In this document: piece by piece, positions 1-7,090 of the stretch
Layout of the letters: each line of letters begins with the position of its first letter
Numbering within the stretch: position 1 is the stretch's first letter
DNA from: an uncultured Porphyromonadaceae bacterium
GTDB lineage: Bacteria > Bacteroidota > Bacteroidia > Bacteroidales > Muribaculaceae
Assembly: GCA_938027385.1 (NCBI GenBank)
Contig: CALJBF010000070.1
Span: 1 to 12,355 of the forward strand
Length of the DNA stretch: 12,355 nt
Reading direction: 5' to 3'
The notes under the pieces: model-generated
Told to the model about the DNA's origin: nothing
The model's database searches: none
What the model saw: the letters and a program-made list of their open reading frames with translations, nothing else
Position numbers and translations under genes: made by a program

Positions 1-295
1 CTTAGACAATAATGGCCGTGGTTATATCCAGACAGTAGAAACGCTCTTCGAGGAAACTACTTCATCCATCCAATTGCCGACGTCACTTCCTGTACCTGGA
101 TTGACGTTAGATAATGCATATCTTCACATGCAGGGACATCAGCTCTATAAACTTATCATGCATATAGGCACTGTATTGTGTTGTGGCAAAAATATCGCCT
201 TTAGGTCTGAAATCCTTGATACAGCCAATCAAACATCCGGTTATGATGAGATCAACAGCGTCCAGTCTGATTTACGAAACATATTGTCTGTCTGA
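1..295 (+). CDS. C-terminal end of an unidentified protein (5' truncated by window edge)
   Basis: An open frame runs from base 2 of the window to a TGA at 293-295 with no stop, giving about 97 residues of what must be the end of a longer protein. I do not recognise it. What can be seen is a soluble, mixed-composition C-terminus containing a segment HMQGHQLYKLIMHIG, with no obvious membrane helix or catalytic motif. A Gly-His-x-Leu pattern near the end of a protein is vaguely reminiscent of some AAA-ATPase-associated DUF4435-type tails, but this is a weak impression and not an assignment. An in-frame TTG near 74 could be mistaken for a start, but the reading frame continues upstream of it. The DNA here and in the following 200 bases is clearly AT-richer than the genes to the right, which would fit an accessory or transferred gene. 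Confidence 0.5.
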   Translation, partial: LDNNGRGYIQTVETLFEETTSSIQLPTSLPVPGLTLDNAYLHMQGHQLYKLIMHIGTVLCCGKNIAFRSEILDTANQTSGYDEINSVQSDLRNILSV

Positions 296-513
296 TTATT
301 TCAGAACATCAAGATTTTGTGTAGTATCAGACATATACTTTTCACTCATTCATTAGCCATATATCTTATGATGTATAAGTAATTGTTCAAAATTATTTTT
401 ACAATTACCGGTTTGGATTCTTTCTATGTTTGTTCGGCAAAATTTTTGAAAAGAGGAAAATCCTGTTTATCGCACTATGGGGAGATGTATGAAACAAACA
501 TTATATCGGATGG
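296..513. other. AT-rich intergenic spacer between convergent genes
   Basis: These 218 bases separate the stop of the left partial gene from the stop of the minus-strand aldo/keto reductase. I see no convincing gene, tRNA or strong hairpin terminator on either strand. An open frame starting at 383 is an antisense shadow of the reductase plus spacer. Confidence 0.5.
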
Positions 514-1473
514 TCAGGGAAGGGAGATAATGGAGTCGATGAGGTGGAGTTCGTCGGGGGTGAAGGTGGGGTTGTCGACGGCACGGAGGTTGGCTTTCAG
601 CTGGGCCACAGACGAGGCCCCGATGATTACCGATGTTACGCGCTCGTCGGTCAAGATCCATGCCAGGGCCATCTGCGCCAGCGTCTGGCCGCGGCGCGCG
701 GCAATTTCATTGAGGCGACGGGCGCGGGCTATCTTGTCGTCGGTGACCTCTGACTGCTGCAGGTAGCCGGTGCTTTTTGCAGCGCGGCTGTCGGCCGGGA
801 TGCCGTGCAGGTATTTGTCGGTAAGCAGACCTTGCGCAAGGGGCGAGAATACGGTTATGCCGCTGCCGCTGGCTGCCGCAAGGCCGAAATTCTCGCGTGC
901 CGAGGCGGTGTCGAACATCGAATAGCGGTACTGGCTGACCAGGCAGGGCACCTTGGCCTCGGCAAGCAGCCGGTATGCGTATTCCTGTTCTTTCGGCGGA
1001 TATTTGGATATGCCGGCATACAATGCCTTGCCGCTGCGCACGATATCAATCAGCGCCTGCATGGTCTCCTCAACGGGTGTCACACCGTCATACCGGTGGC
1101 TGTAGAACACATCGAAATATTCGAGACCGGTTCGGCGCAGACTGGCGTCGCACGACGCGATCAGATTCTTTCTCGACGAATTGCCGCCGTAGACACCGGG
1201 CCACATGTTATGTCCGGCCTTTGAGGATATGAACATCTCGTCGCGGTGGGGGGCCAGGTCATCTTTGAGCACCTTGCCGAAAGTGATTTCCGCACTCCCG
1301 GGCGACGGGCCGTAGTTGTTGGCCAGGTCGAAATGACATATACCGCTGTCGAAAGCGGTCAACAGCATGTCACGGGCGGTCGAGAAGTCATCGACATCGC
1401 CGAAATTATGCCATAGGCCCAATGAAATCACGGGCAGTTCGATGCCACTGCGGCCACAACGTCTGTAAAGCAT
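514..1473 (-). CDS. yghZ: Aldo/keto reductase, YghZ/Gpr-like (L-glyceraldehyde 3-phosphate reductase family)
   Basis: This is a 319-residue cytosolic NADPH-dependent oxidoreductase of the aldo/keto reductase superfamily, a single TIM barrel with no signal peptide. The catalytic tetrad is visible: Asp49 and Tyr54 in HFDLANNYGPSPGS, Lys85 in SSKAG, and His126 in FYSHRYD. Near the C-terminus, VIIGASSVAQLKANL is the cofactor 2'-phosphate/adenine-binding segment. Long stretches (SLGLWHNFG, NNYGPSPGSAE, SKAGHNMWPG, FSPLAQGLLTDKYL-GIP-DSR) match my recollection of E. coli YghZ/GpdA, which reduces L-glyceraldehyde 3-phosphate and methylglyoxal. The substrate here is therefore probably a short reactive aldehyde. 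The chosen start aligns with the family's usual R-x-CG-SG beginning and lies about 25 nt downstream of a predicted start point. It sits downstream of another minus-strand oxidoreductase but has its own promoter. Exact substrate is inference. Confidence 0.92.
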   Translation of the reverse strand: MLYRRCGRSGIELPVISLGLWHNFGDVDDFSTARDMLLTAFDSGICHFDLANNYGPSPGSAEITFGKVLKDDLAPHRDEMFISSKAGHNMWPGVYGGNSSRKNLIASCDASLRRTGLEYFDVFYSHRYDGVTPVEETMQALIDIVRSGKALYAGISKYPPKEQEYAYRLLAEAKVPCLVSQYRYSMFDTASARENFGLAAASGSGITVFSPLAQGLLTDKYLHGIPADSRAAKSTGYLQQSEVTDDKIARARRLNEIAARRGQTLAQMALAWILTDERVTSVIIGASSVAQLKANLRAVDNPTFTPDELHLIDSIISLP

Positions 1474-1503
1474 ATTATCTATTATTAGGGAAACATTTCA
1501 GAC

Positions 1504-1535
1504 GCAAAGATAGCATCTTTTTCGCAATATCCAAT
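1504..1535 (-). promoter_or_regulatory. Bacteroidetes-type promoter of the aldo/keto reductase gene
   Basis: On the minus strand a TATCTTTG (1511-1504) fits the TAnnTTTG -7 consensus exactly. ATTG (1535-1532), a 3-of-4 match to the TTTG -33 box, lies 20 nt upstream, the expected spacing. Transcription would start near 1498, leaving a short leader before the ATG at 1473. Confidence 0.65.
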
Positions 1536-1562
1536 CGCCGGGACGTGTGGCCGCAGGGCGTC

Positions 1563-2213
1563 TCAGTATCCGATGGTGAACCGCTCCTGATGGTGAGCCG
1601 GAGTTTCAAGCTCATCGACCATGGCGCGAGCGTAGTCGCCCACGGTGATACGGCTCTTCCCCTCGCTGTCCACGATAAGGTCATCCTTGCCCAGACGGTA
1701 TGTGCCGGTGGCCTCACCGGACTCAAGCGATCCCGCCGGAGAGAAGAACACCCAGTCGATGTCCTTCTCATTGGCGAGGGTGCCGAGGTAGAACTCACCG
1801 AGCGATTTCACGCCGCCCATTATTTCGGCGGGTATGACACCGCTGTCGACCACCCTCAGACCCGGAGCGCAGAACAGCGTTCCGGCGCCCCCCACGATAA
1901 GCAGACGTTTCACACCGGCCTCTTTCGCCGCCCGGAGTATGCGCGGATAGTTCTGTAGAGTCAGGTTGTAGATATCGGGATTCATCCACCCCGGATTGTA
2001 GGCGCTTATCACCGTGTCGTAACCCTTCAGGTCGGCGGCAAGGGCCGCGGTATCGGCCACATCAACCTTTTTCACCGTAAGGCGGTCATTCTCGACCTTC
2101 ACGTTGCCGGGGTTGCGCACAAGCGCCTCTACCTCATATCCGCGGGCAAGCAGTTCGTTCAGGATGGCGCTGCCGACAAAACCGCTCGCGCCGATAAGTG
2201 CTGTCTTCTTCAT
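1563..2213 (-). CDS. NAD(P)H-binding oxidoreductase, NmrA/atypical SDR family
   Basis: This 216-residue soluble protein is a single Rossmann domain. The N-terminal dinucleotide-binding loop GASGFVG (residues 8-14) follows the first beta strand. ALVRNP after the second strand is the usual position for recognising the NADP 2'-phosphate, and DTVISAYNPG and RLLIVGGAG mark the fourth and fifth strands. It lacks the YxxxK catalytic pair of classical short-chain dehydrogenases, as do other NmrA-like or 'SDR a5' proteins, so it may be a reductase of flavin or quinone type or a redox sensor. It is divergent from an HxlR regulator, a pairing commonly seen where the regulator controls an NAD(P)H-dependent oxidoreductase in response to quinones or electrophiles. 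The length is typical for this compact family. The precise reaction is unknown. Confidence 0.85.
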   Translation of the reverse strand: MKKTALIGASGFVGSAILNELLARGYEVEALVRNPGNVKVENDRLTVKKVDVADTAALAADLKGYDTVISAYNPGWMNPDIYNLTLQNYPRILRAAKEAGVKRLLIVGGAGTLFCAPGLRVVDSGVIPAEIMGGVKSLGEFYLGTLANEKDIDWVFFSPAGSLESGEATGTYRLGKDDLIVDSEGKSRITVGDYARAMVDELETPAHHQERFTIGY

Positions 2214-2243
2214 AAGTTTTAGTTATTTATCTGATTTCTGATG

Positions 2244-2276
2244 CAAAGATACGACCCGTCGCGGGCCAAAGTCAAT
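2244..2276 (-). promoter_or_regulatory. Bacteroidetes-type promoter of the NmrA-like gene
   Basis: The minus strand reads TATCTTTG at 2251-2244, a perfect TAnnTTTG -7 box identical to that of the downstream aldo/keto reductase. ATTG (2276-2273) lies 21 nt further upstream as a 3-of-4 -33 box. The predicted start is near 2238, about 25 nt before the ATG at 2213. Confidence 0.62.
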
Positions 2277-2307
2277 AAGGCACATGAGCGACAGATAGTT
2301 TCCCCGA

Positions 2308-2390
2308 GGTTAGAAATGCTGAGAACCAACGGGCGGCAAAATGGGGTTTAACCTATTTTAACTACATGCGAAACTGAATGTTGCACGCAT
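2308..2390. promoter_or_regulatory. Candidate HxlR operator region in the divergent intergenic space
   Basis: Between the two divergent promoters lie several short inverted repeats. GGTT (2308-2311) pairs with AACC (2324-2327). GGTTTAACC (2345-2353) is a perfect odd palindrome. ATGCG (2366-2370) pairs with CGCAT (2386-2390), and its right arm falls between the -33 and -7 boxes of the regulator gene. HxlR dimers bind such short dyads and commonly repress the divergent gene and themselves. Which dyad is the true site cannot be decided from one sequence. Confidence 0.3.
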
Positions 2391-2411
2391 CACGAAAGTT
2401 GGTTACCTTTG
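2380..2411 (+). promoter_or_regulatory. Promoter of the hxlR-family gene
   Basis: GTTG (2380-2383) is a 3-of-4 -33 box. After 20 nt it is followed by TACCTTTG (2404-2411), a perfect -7 box. The predicted start is near 2416, so the upstream in-frame ATG at 2378 would not be transcribed. This supports translation from the ATG at 2438. Confidence 0.65.
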
Positions 2412-2437
2412 TAGAGTCTTTTAGTCCACACGGAATT

Positions 2438-2788
2438 ATGAACGAGGAATTTTATCCCGGCTGCCCGATACGCAATATTCTGGCACGTTTCAGCGACAAA
2501 TGGTCACTGCTGGTGCTGTATACCCTGAATCTGCAGCCCACGATGCGTTTCAACGCTCTCAGGCGCGAGATACCCGACATATCGCAGAAGATGCTCACCA
2601 ATACCCTGCGCACCCTTGAGGAAGACGGCATGGTGACACGCACCATCTATGCCGAAGTGCCCCCGCGCGTAGAATACAGCATAACCGACCGCACCCGCTC
2701 GCTGTTGCCCCATGTCAACGCACTTGTAGGCTGGGAGAAAGAGAACATGGCCGCCATTCTTAAAGACCGCCACGCACACGCATCATGA
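2438..2788 (+). CDS. HxlR-family winged-helix transcriptional regulator
   Basis: This 116-residue DNA-binding protein is a single HxlR/MarR-like winged helix and should act as a homodimer. Diagnostic features are CPIRNILARFSDKWSLLVL at residues 9-27, the recognition region RFNALRREIPDISQKMLTNTLR, and the wing with PPRVEYSITDRTRSLLP. Cys9, in the YPGCPIR context, is at the position of the redox-active cysteine of the B. subtilis YodB/HypR-type and related QorR regulators, so thiol-based sensing of quinones or oxidants is a reasonable inference. The start at 2438 is preferred over an upstream in-frame ATG at 2378 because a full promoter lies between them and the family normally begins a few residues before this Cys. 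It is divergent from the NmrA-like oxidoreductase, its likely target, and may be co-transcribed with the DUF4405-like gene 40 bp downstream. Confidence 0.9.
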   Translation: MNEEFYPGCPIRNILARFSDKWSLLVLYTLNLQPTMRFNALRREIPDISQKMLTNTLRTLEEDGMVTRTIYAEVPPRVEYSITDRTRSLLPHVNALVGWEKENMAAILKDRHAHAS

Positions 2789-2828
2789 AAATCCGCACAT
2801 TGGCAATACATTTCCGTAATGATGTAAA

Positions 2829-3320
2829 ATGAAAAAGAGTCTGAAACTCAAGATATGCGACTGGAGCCTGTTGGCGCTTACAGCGACCATACTTGCATCG
2901 GGCATACAGCTTGAGGCCACAGACGGCACACCGGCGTGGACAGTCTGGCTACACATCGCTATCGGAGTGCCGTTCATGGCCTTGTCAGGCTGGCACATCT
3001 GGCTGCATTTCGGCAAAAGCAACTGGTTCACTCGGTTTCACAGACAGAAAAGCCGGCTGACCCGCATCCTGTGGTGGGCGACCCTGGCCACGCTGGCATC
3101 GGGCATCATAGCCACCGCGCACTCGCTCGGCTCATTCACCCACGGCCACATCGGAGGGGTGCACGGCAAACTCGGGTTCCTCATGATCATTCTCTCGGTG
3201 TGCCATATCGTGGCGCGGATCAGGTTCTTCCGCCCGGGGCATCGGCTCAAGACCTTCATGCATGCCCCCCAAAATCATCTGTGCCACAACACGCGACCCA
3301 GGCAAATGACATCCAACTAA
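2829..3320 (+). CDS. DUF4405-like four-helix membrane protein (putative b-type heme protein)
   Basis: This is a 163-residue integral membrane protein with four predicted helices at about residues 12-28, 38-60, 79-98 and 114-132. Histidines lie in or next to the helices: His42 (WLHIAIG), His56 and His60 (GWHIWLHF), His112 (GVHGKLGF) and His126 (SVCHIVAR). This spacing resembles DUF4405 and other cytochrome b561-like proteins that hold heme between helices and move electrons across or within the membrane. The C-terminal 30 residues after the last helix are basic and His/Cys containing. The gene follows the HxlR regulator by 40 bp with no terminator, so it may belong to the same redox-responsive unit; that link and the heme binding are inference. 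Confidence 0.75.
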   Translation: MKKSLKLKICDWSLLALTATILASGIQLEATDGTPAWTVWLHIAIGVPFMALSGWHIWLHFGKSNWFTRFHRQKSRLTRILWWATLATLASGIIATAHSLGSFTHGHIGGVHGKLGFLMIILSVCHIVARIRFFRPGHRLKTFMHAPQNHLCHNTRPRQMTSN

Positions 3321-3360
3321 CATCTGAACAACATTATCAACCATACATATTACAAATATC

Positions 3361-4557
3361 ATGAAAAAAAGCATTATCCTTGCAATGGCGGCGCTTGCCT
3401 CGTTCTCGGCCGTCGCTCAGCAGGCTCTCTGGGGCGTACCCACGATAACCTCGCCCGAAGTTCACCCCGACAAGACTGTGACTTTCCGCCTCAACGCTCC
3501 CGCGGCCGACCGCGTGCAGGTAACCGGCGACTTCCTTCCCACCGAAAAGATTTCCACGCCGTTCGGCGAGTTCGACGGCCCCGGCTATGCCGACCTCCGC
3601 AAGAACGACCAAGGGCTGTGGGAATACACCACTCCGGCGCCCCTGGCACCCGAGTTGTACAGCTACACTTTTGTTGTCGACTCGCTGAAGATGACCGACC
3701 CCTCGAACGTATATCAGCTGCGCGACGTGGCCTCGATAACCAATATCTTCATCATCCCCGGTGACCGCGCCGATTTCTACAGCGTCAACAAGGTACCCCA
3801 CGGCACTGTGGCAAAGGTATGGTACCCGAGCCCCTCGCTGGGCATGGACCGCCGCATGACGGTCTACACCCCGGCCGAATATGAGAAGGGCGACCGCCGC
3901 TACCCCGTATTCTACCTGCTGCACGGCATGGGCGGCGACGAGAACGCCTGGACCGAACTGGGCCGCACGGCACAGATTCTCGACAACCTCATCGCCCAGG
4001 GGAAAGCCGAACCGATGATTGTGGTGATGACCAACGGCAACGCCTCGCAGGAGGCCGCTCCCGGCGAGACTTCGGCCGGACTGAAAGCCCCCACGACCCA
4101 GTTGCCCAAGACTATGGACGGCTCGTTCGAGGCCGCATTCCCCGAGGTGGTAGAGTTCATCGACGCAAACTACCGCACCCGCGCCGACAAGGCGTCGCGC
4201 GCCATCGCAGGTCTGTCGATGGGCGGATTCCACTCTCTGCACATCTCGAAAGAGAACCCCGACATGTTCGACTACGTTGGGCTATTCTCGGCCGCCATCA
4301 TGCCGCGCGACGACGCCAAATCGCCCGTCTATGAGAATTTCGACGCTAAGCTGAAGACGCAGTTCGACCGCAAGCCGGCGCTCTACTGGATCGCTATCGG
4401 CAACAAGGACTTCCTCTACGACGCCAACACCCAGTACCGCAAGATGCTCGACAGCAATGGTTACCCTTACGAGTATTACGAGAGCGGCGACGGCCATATC
4501 TGGAAAAACTGGCGCATCTACCTCACCGAGTTCGCGCCCAAGCTCTTCAGAAAATGA
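3361..4557 (+). CDS. Secreted esterase with N-terminal CBM48-like domain (esterase D/feruloyl esterase family)
   Basis: This 398-residue exported hydrolase starts with a signal peptide (MKKS, hydrophobic core to about residue 18, likely cut near AVAQ-Q). Residues about 22-133 resemble the CBM48/early-set beta-sandwich found before enterochelin esterase-like domains (DKTVTFRLNAPAADRVQVTGDF, LYSYTFVVDS). The alpha/beta-hydrolase domain follows, with the oxyanion-hole motif HGMGG (188-192), nucleophile Ser286 in GLSMGG, a candidate acid Asp350 or Asp354, and catalytic His379 in GDGHIWKNW. The family includes feruloyl and acetyl-xylan esterases that remove acyl groups from plant polysaccharides, and relatives are often called endo-xylanase Z-like. 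Its stop codon overlaps the start of the GH3 gene (ATGA, 4554-4557), indicating co-translation and a shared job in deacylating and then cleaving a glycan in the periplasm. The exact ester is unknown. Confidence 0.9.
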   Translation: MKKSIILAMAALASFSAVAQQALWGVPTITSPEVHPDKTVTFRLNAPAADRVQVTGDFLPTEKISTPFGEFDGPGYADLRKNDQGLWEYTTPAPLAPELYSYTFVVDSLKMTDPSNVYQLRDVASITNIFIIPGDRADFYSVNKVPHGTVAKVWYPSPSLGMDRRMTVYTPAEYEKGDRRYPVFYLLHGMGGDENAWTELGRTAQILDNLIAQGKAEPMIVVMTNGNASQEAAPGETSAGLKAPTTQLPKTMDGSFEAAFPEVVEFIDANYRTRADKASRAIAGLSMGGFHSLHISKENPDMFDYVGLFSAAIMPRDDAKSPVYENFDAKLKTQFDRKPALYWIAIGNKDFLYDANTQYRKMLDSNGYPYEYYESGDGHIWKNWRIYLTEFAPKLFRK

Positions 4558-6893
4558 CATCAGGACTGCGCAAGGCCGCCATACTTACGCTGACCGTCGG
4601 CACCTTCTTCGGTGCCTCGGCGGCAAAGGCTCCCCGTCTGAAGGCCGACGGGTCGAACATCGACAAGGTGATAGCAGCCATGACACTCCCTGAGAAAGCA
4701 AGCCTGCTCGTGGGCACCGGCATGGACGGCCTCACCGACGCCGACTTCATCGGCGTGGCCGACAAACTCGTGCCCGGTGCCGCAGGCACCACGCGCGGCA
4801 TTCCGCGCCTCGGCATTCCCGCCGTGGTGCTGGCTGACGGCCCCGCCGGAGTGCGCATCAGCCCCACCCGCGAGGGCGAGAAGGGTACATTCTACTGCAC
4901 CCACTTCCCCATCGGAACCCTGCTGTCGTCGACCTGGAACACGGCGCTCATCAGCGAGGTGGGCGACGCCATCGGCAACGAGGCCCTCGAATACGGCTGT
5001 GACGTACTGCTGGCTCCGGCACTGAACATACACCGCCACCCGCTGTGCGGCCGCAACTTCGAGTATTACTCTGAAGACCCGGTGCTGGCCGGCAAAATCG
5101 CCGCCGCCTACATAAACGGCGTGCAGGGCAACGGCGTGGGCACCTCGATCAAACATTTCGCCGTAAACAACCAGGAGACCAACCGCCTGGCCAACAACGC
5201 CGTGCTCTCTGACCGCGCCCTCAGGGAAATTTACCTCAAAGGGTTCGAGATCGCCATAAAGGAGTCGGCCCCGATGACCGTGATGTCGTCATACAACCTG
5301 ATAAACGGCACACCGGCCTCGGAGAACACCTCCCTGCTGAGCACCGTGCTCCGCGACGAATGGGGCTACAAAGGGATGGTGATGACCGACTGGGGCGGCG
5401 GCACTGACGCCGCGGCACAGATGGTGGCCGGCAACGACATGCTGCAGCCCGGCAAGAAGACACAGATCGACCGCATCATCGAAGGTGTCACCACCGGTCT
5501 GATTCCGCAGGAGACACTTGACCGCAACGTGCGCCGCGTGCTGGAGATGGTGCTCGCCACCCCGCGTGCCAAAGGCTATGTGGCATCGAACAGGCCCGAC
5601 CTTGAGAAACACGCCGCCGTAACGCGCCAGTCGGCCACCGAGGGGATGGTGCTTCTCAAAAACGACAACGCCGCCCTGCCGATGCGCGCAGGCGCAGGCA
5701 ACGTGGCACTCTTCGGCCGCACGTCATACGACTTCATCGCCGGCGGCACAGGCTCGGGCAATGTGAACCGTGCCTATACCGTAAGCCTGCTCGACGGCCT
5801 CAAGAACGCCGGCCTCGGCATCTCGGCCCCCGTGGCCGATTTCTACAATGGATTCCTGGCCGACTGCCGCAAGGCATCAGCGGCCAGGAAGAAAACCATG
5901 CTCGAGAATTTCCTGGGCGACCCGCTGCCCGACGAACCGGTACTCGACAGCCTCATGATTGCCCGCGCGGCCGACACAGCCGACATGGCCGTGATCACAC
6001 TGGGGCGCCTTTCGGGCGAATGTCTCGACCGCTCTTCGGCCGACTTCAACCTCTCGGCCAACGAACGCCGCCTCATATCCGACGTCTGCGACATCTTCCA
6101 CGCCAAAGGGAAGAAAGCCGTGGTGATACTCAACATCGGCGGCGTCATCGAGACCGCCTCGTGGAAGGATATGCCCGACGCCATCCTCTGCGCATGGCAG
6201 GGGGGCCAGGAGGGTGGCAACTCAGTGGCCGACATCCTCACCGGCAACGCCAACCCCTCGGGCAAGCTCCCCATGACATTCCCCATGAAACATACCGACC
6301 ATCCGTCGACGCTCAACTTCCCCGTCGACCTCATCGACCGTGACCTGTTTCTGCTGAAAAACAACATCATGGGCACCGGCATCATCGACACCGGCATCAA
6401 GGATGTGGGCGAAACCCGTTACGCCGAAGACCTCATGGTCGGTTACCGCTACTTCGACACCCGCGATGTAAAGGTATCGTACCCCTTCGGCTACGGTCTG
6501 AGCTACACCACATTCGCCCTGAGCGAACCCTCAGTAAAGGTCGACGGTGACACCGTCGAGATCTCGGTCAACGTCACCAACACCGGCTCAGTCGCCGGCA
6601 AAGAGGTTGTGCAGATATATGTCGCCGCCCCCGAAACCGGCGCCGACCGTCCGGCCCGCGAACTCAAAGCCTTCGCCAAGACCGGCATGCTCGCGCCGGG
6701 CGAGAAAACCACTCTCACCATGACGACCGACCGCTATTCGCTGGCCCGTTTCAACGAGGGCGCCAACCTCTGGGAACTCCCGGGAGGTGAATACACCTTC
6801 CAGATCGGCACCTCGCTCGCCGACCTCCCCCACCGCCTCACCGCCACAGTGGCCCCTGCCACCTACCCCGTCCTCGCCGACTTCGCCAAGTAA
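4554..6893 (+). CDS. Exported glycoside hydrolase family 3 beta-glycosidase (beta-glucosidase/xylosidase type)
   Basis: This 779-residue exo-acting retaining glycosidase is probably periplasmic, with an N-terminal signal peptide (core about residues 7-20, cleavage near ASAAKA). The GH3 domains are in the normal order. The (beta/alpha)8 domain covers about 35-345 and contains LADGPAGVR (93-101), NIHRHPLCGRNFEYYSEDP, KHFAVNNQE (200-208) and the nucleophile Asp279 in VMTDWGGG. The alpha/beta sandwich covers about 360-575, with the probable acid/base Glu489 in GRLSGECLDRS and AWQGGQEGG. A C-terminal fibronectin III-like domain starts around YPFGYGLSYT (643-652). The length is typical for this bgl/xyl subfamily. 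The start overlaps the esterase stop by four bases. An alternative first Met at residue 43 would lose the signal peptide and is unlikely. Whether it prefers glucosides, xylosides or arabinosides cannot be told from sequence alone. Confidence 0.93.
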   Translation: MTSGLRKAAILTLTVGTFFGASAAKAPRLKADGSNIDKVIAAMTLPEKASLLVGTGMDGLTDADFIGVADKLVPGAAGTTRGIPRLGIPAVVLADGPAGVRISPTREGEKGTFYCTHFPIGTLLSSTWNTALISEVGDAIGNEALEYGCDVLLAPALNIHRHPLCGRNFEYYSEDPVLAGKIAAAYINGVQGNGVGTSIKHFAVNNQETNRLANNAVLSDRALREIYLKGFEIAIKESAPMTVMSSYNLINGTPASENTSLLSTVLRDEWGYKGMVMTDWGGGTDAAAQMVAGNDMLQPGKKTQIDRIIEGVTTGLIPQETLDRNVRRVLEMVLATPRAKGYVASNRPDLEKHAAVTRQSATEGMVLLKNDNAALPMRAGAGNVALFGRTSYDFIAGGTGSGNVNRAYTVSLLDGLKNAGLGISAPVADFYNGFLADCRKASAARKKTMLENFLGDPLPDEPVLDSLMIARAADTADMAVITLGRLSGECLDRSSADFNLSANERRLISDVCDIFHAKGKKAVVILNIGGVIETASWKDMPDAILCAWQGGQEGGNSVADILTGNANPSGKLPMTFPMKHTDHPSTLNFPVDLIDRDLFLLKNNIMGTGIIDTGIKDVGETRYAEDLMVGYRYFDTRDVKVSYPFGYGLSYTTFALSEPSVKVDGDTVEISVNVTNTGSVAGKEVVQIYVAAPETGADRPARELKAFAKTGMLAPGEKTTLTMTTDRYSLARFNEGANLWELPGGEYTFQIGTSLADLPHRLTATVAPATYPVLADFAK

Positions 6894-6915
6894 CCCTTCC
6901 CCCTCCATCCCCCAC

Positions 6916-6947
6916 GACCGGTTGCCGCTTCCCCGCGGCAACCGGTC
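6916..6947 (+). terminator. Rho-independent terminator of the esterase-GH3 operon
   Basis: A perfect 13-bp stem (GACCGGTTGCCGC at 6916-6928 and its complement at 6935-6947) closes a 6-nt loop, 22 nt after the GH3 stop. It is followed by ATG and a short T tract (6951-6954). Being symmetrical, it also shields the operon from read-through of the converging tracrRNA gene. Confidence 0.8.
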
Positions 6948-7002
6948 ATGTTTTCTCCCCCATCCTTTTTATCTCGATGCTATATCGCGGAATACATGAC
7001 AT

Positions 7003-7033
7003 AAAAAAAGTCTCCACGGAAGTACGCGGAGAC
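7003..7033 (-). terminator. tracrRNA Rho-independent terminator
   Basis: On the minus strand GTCTCCGCG and CGTGGAGAC form a 9-bp stem with one mismatch around a 6-nt loop, followed by an uninterrupted run of seven T's. It doubles as the 3' hairpin of the tracrRNA. Confidence 0.88.
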
Positions 7034-7087
7034 AATAGGTTTCTAACCTGCGGCATATAGCCTTATTGTGATAAGATATAGAAATTT
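7003..7087 (-). ncRNA. tracrRNA of the type II-C CRISPR-Cas9 system
   Basis: The minus strand between the GH3 terminator and cas9 encodes an RNA of about 85 nt with every part expected of a tracrRNA. At its 5' end, AAUUUCUAUAUC (7086-7075) is complementary to 12 consecutive bases of the CRISPR repeat (repeat positions 11-22). After a 4-nt bulge region, CACAA (7070-7066) pairs with repeat positions 2-6. This gives the usual upper stem, bulge and lower stem. Next come AAUAAGGCUAUAUGCC with a GGC/GCC nexus hairpin (7062-7052), an AGGUU/AACCU hairpin (7049-7037), and a terminator stem (7033-7025 with 7018-7010, one mismatch) followed by seven U's (7009-7003). It would pair with crRNA, be trimmed by RNase III and load into Cas9. 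The 5' end is inferred from the promoter. Confidence 0.92.
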
Positions 7088-7090
7088 CTG

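Noticed and set aside
383..766. 127-codon plus-strand open frame
   Set aside because: Most of it is antisense to the C-terminal part of the aldo/keto reductase and the rest is AT-rich spacer; there is no recognisable domain.
2378..2437. Upstream start for the HxlR regulator adding 20 residues
   Set aside because: A consensus promoter (GTTG at 2380, TACCTTTG at 2404) lies inside this stretch, and the extension is not typical of the family.
3337..4242. 301-codon open frame on the minus strand
   Set aside because: It lies antisense to the clearly conserved esterase in high-GC DNA, where long shadow frames are common, and its translation resembles no family and is low-complexity Val/Gly/His-rich.
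6916..6947. Large hairpin as a further 3' stem of the tracrRNA
   Set aside because: The tracrRNA already ends at a terminator with seven T's (7009-7003). The hairpin is 22 nt after the GH3 stop and is better explained as that operon's terminator.
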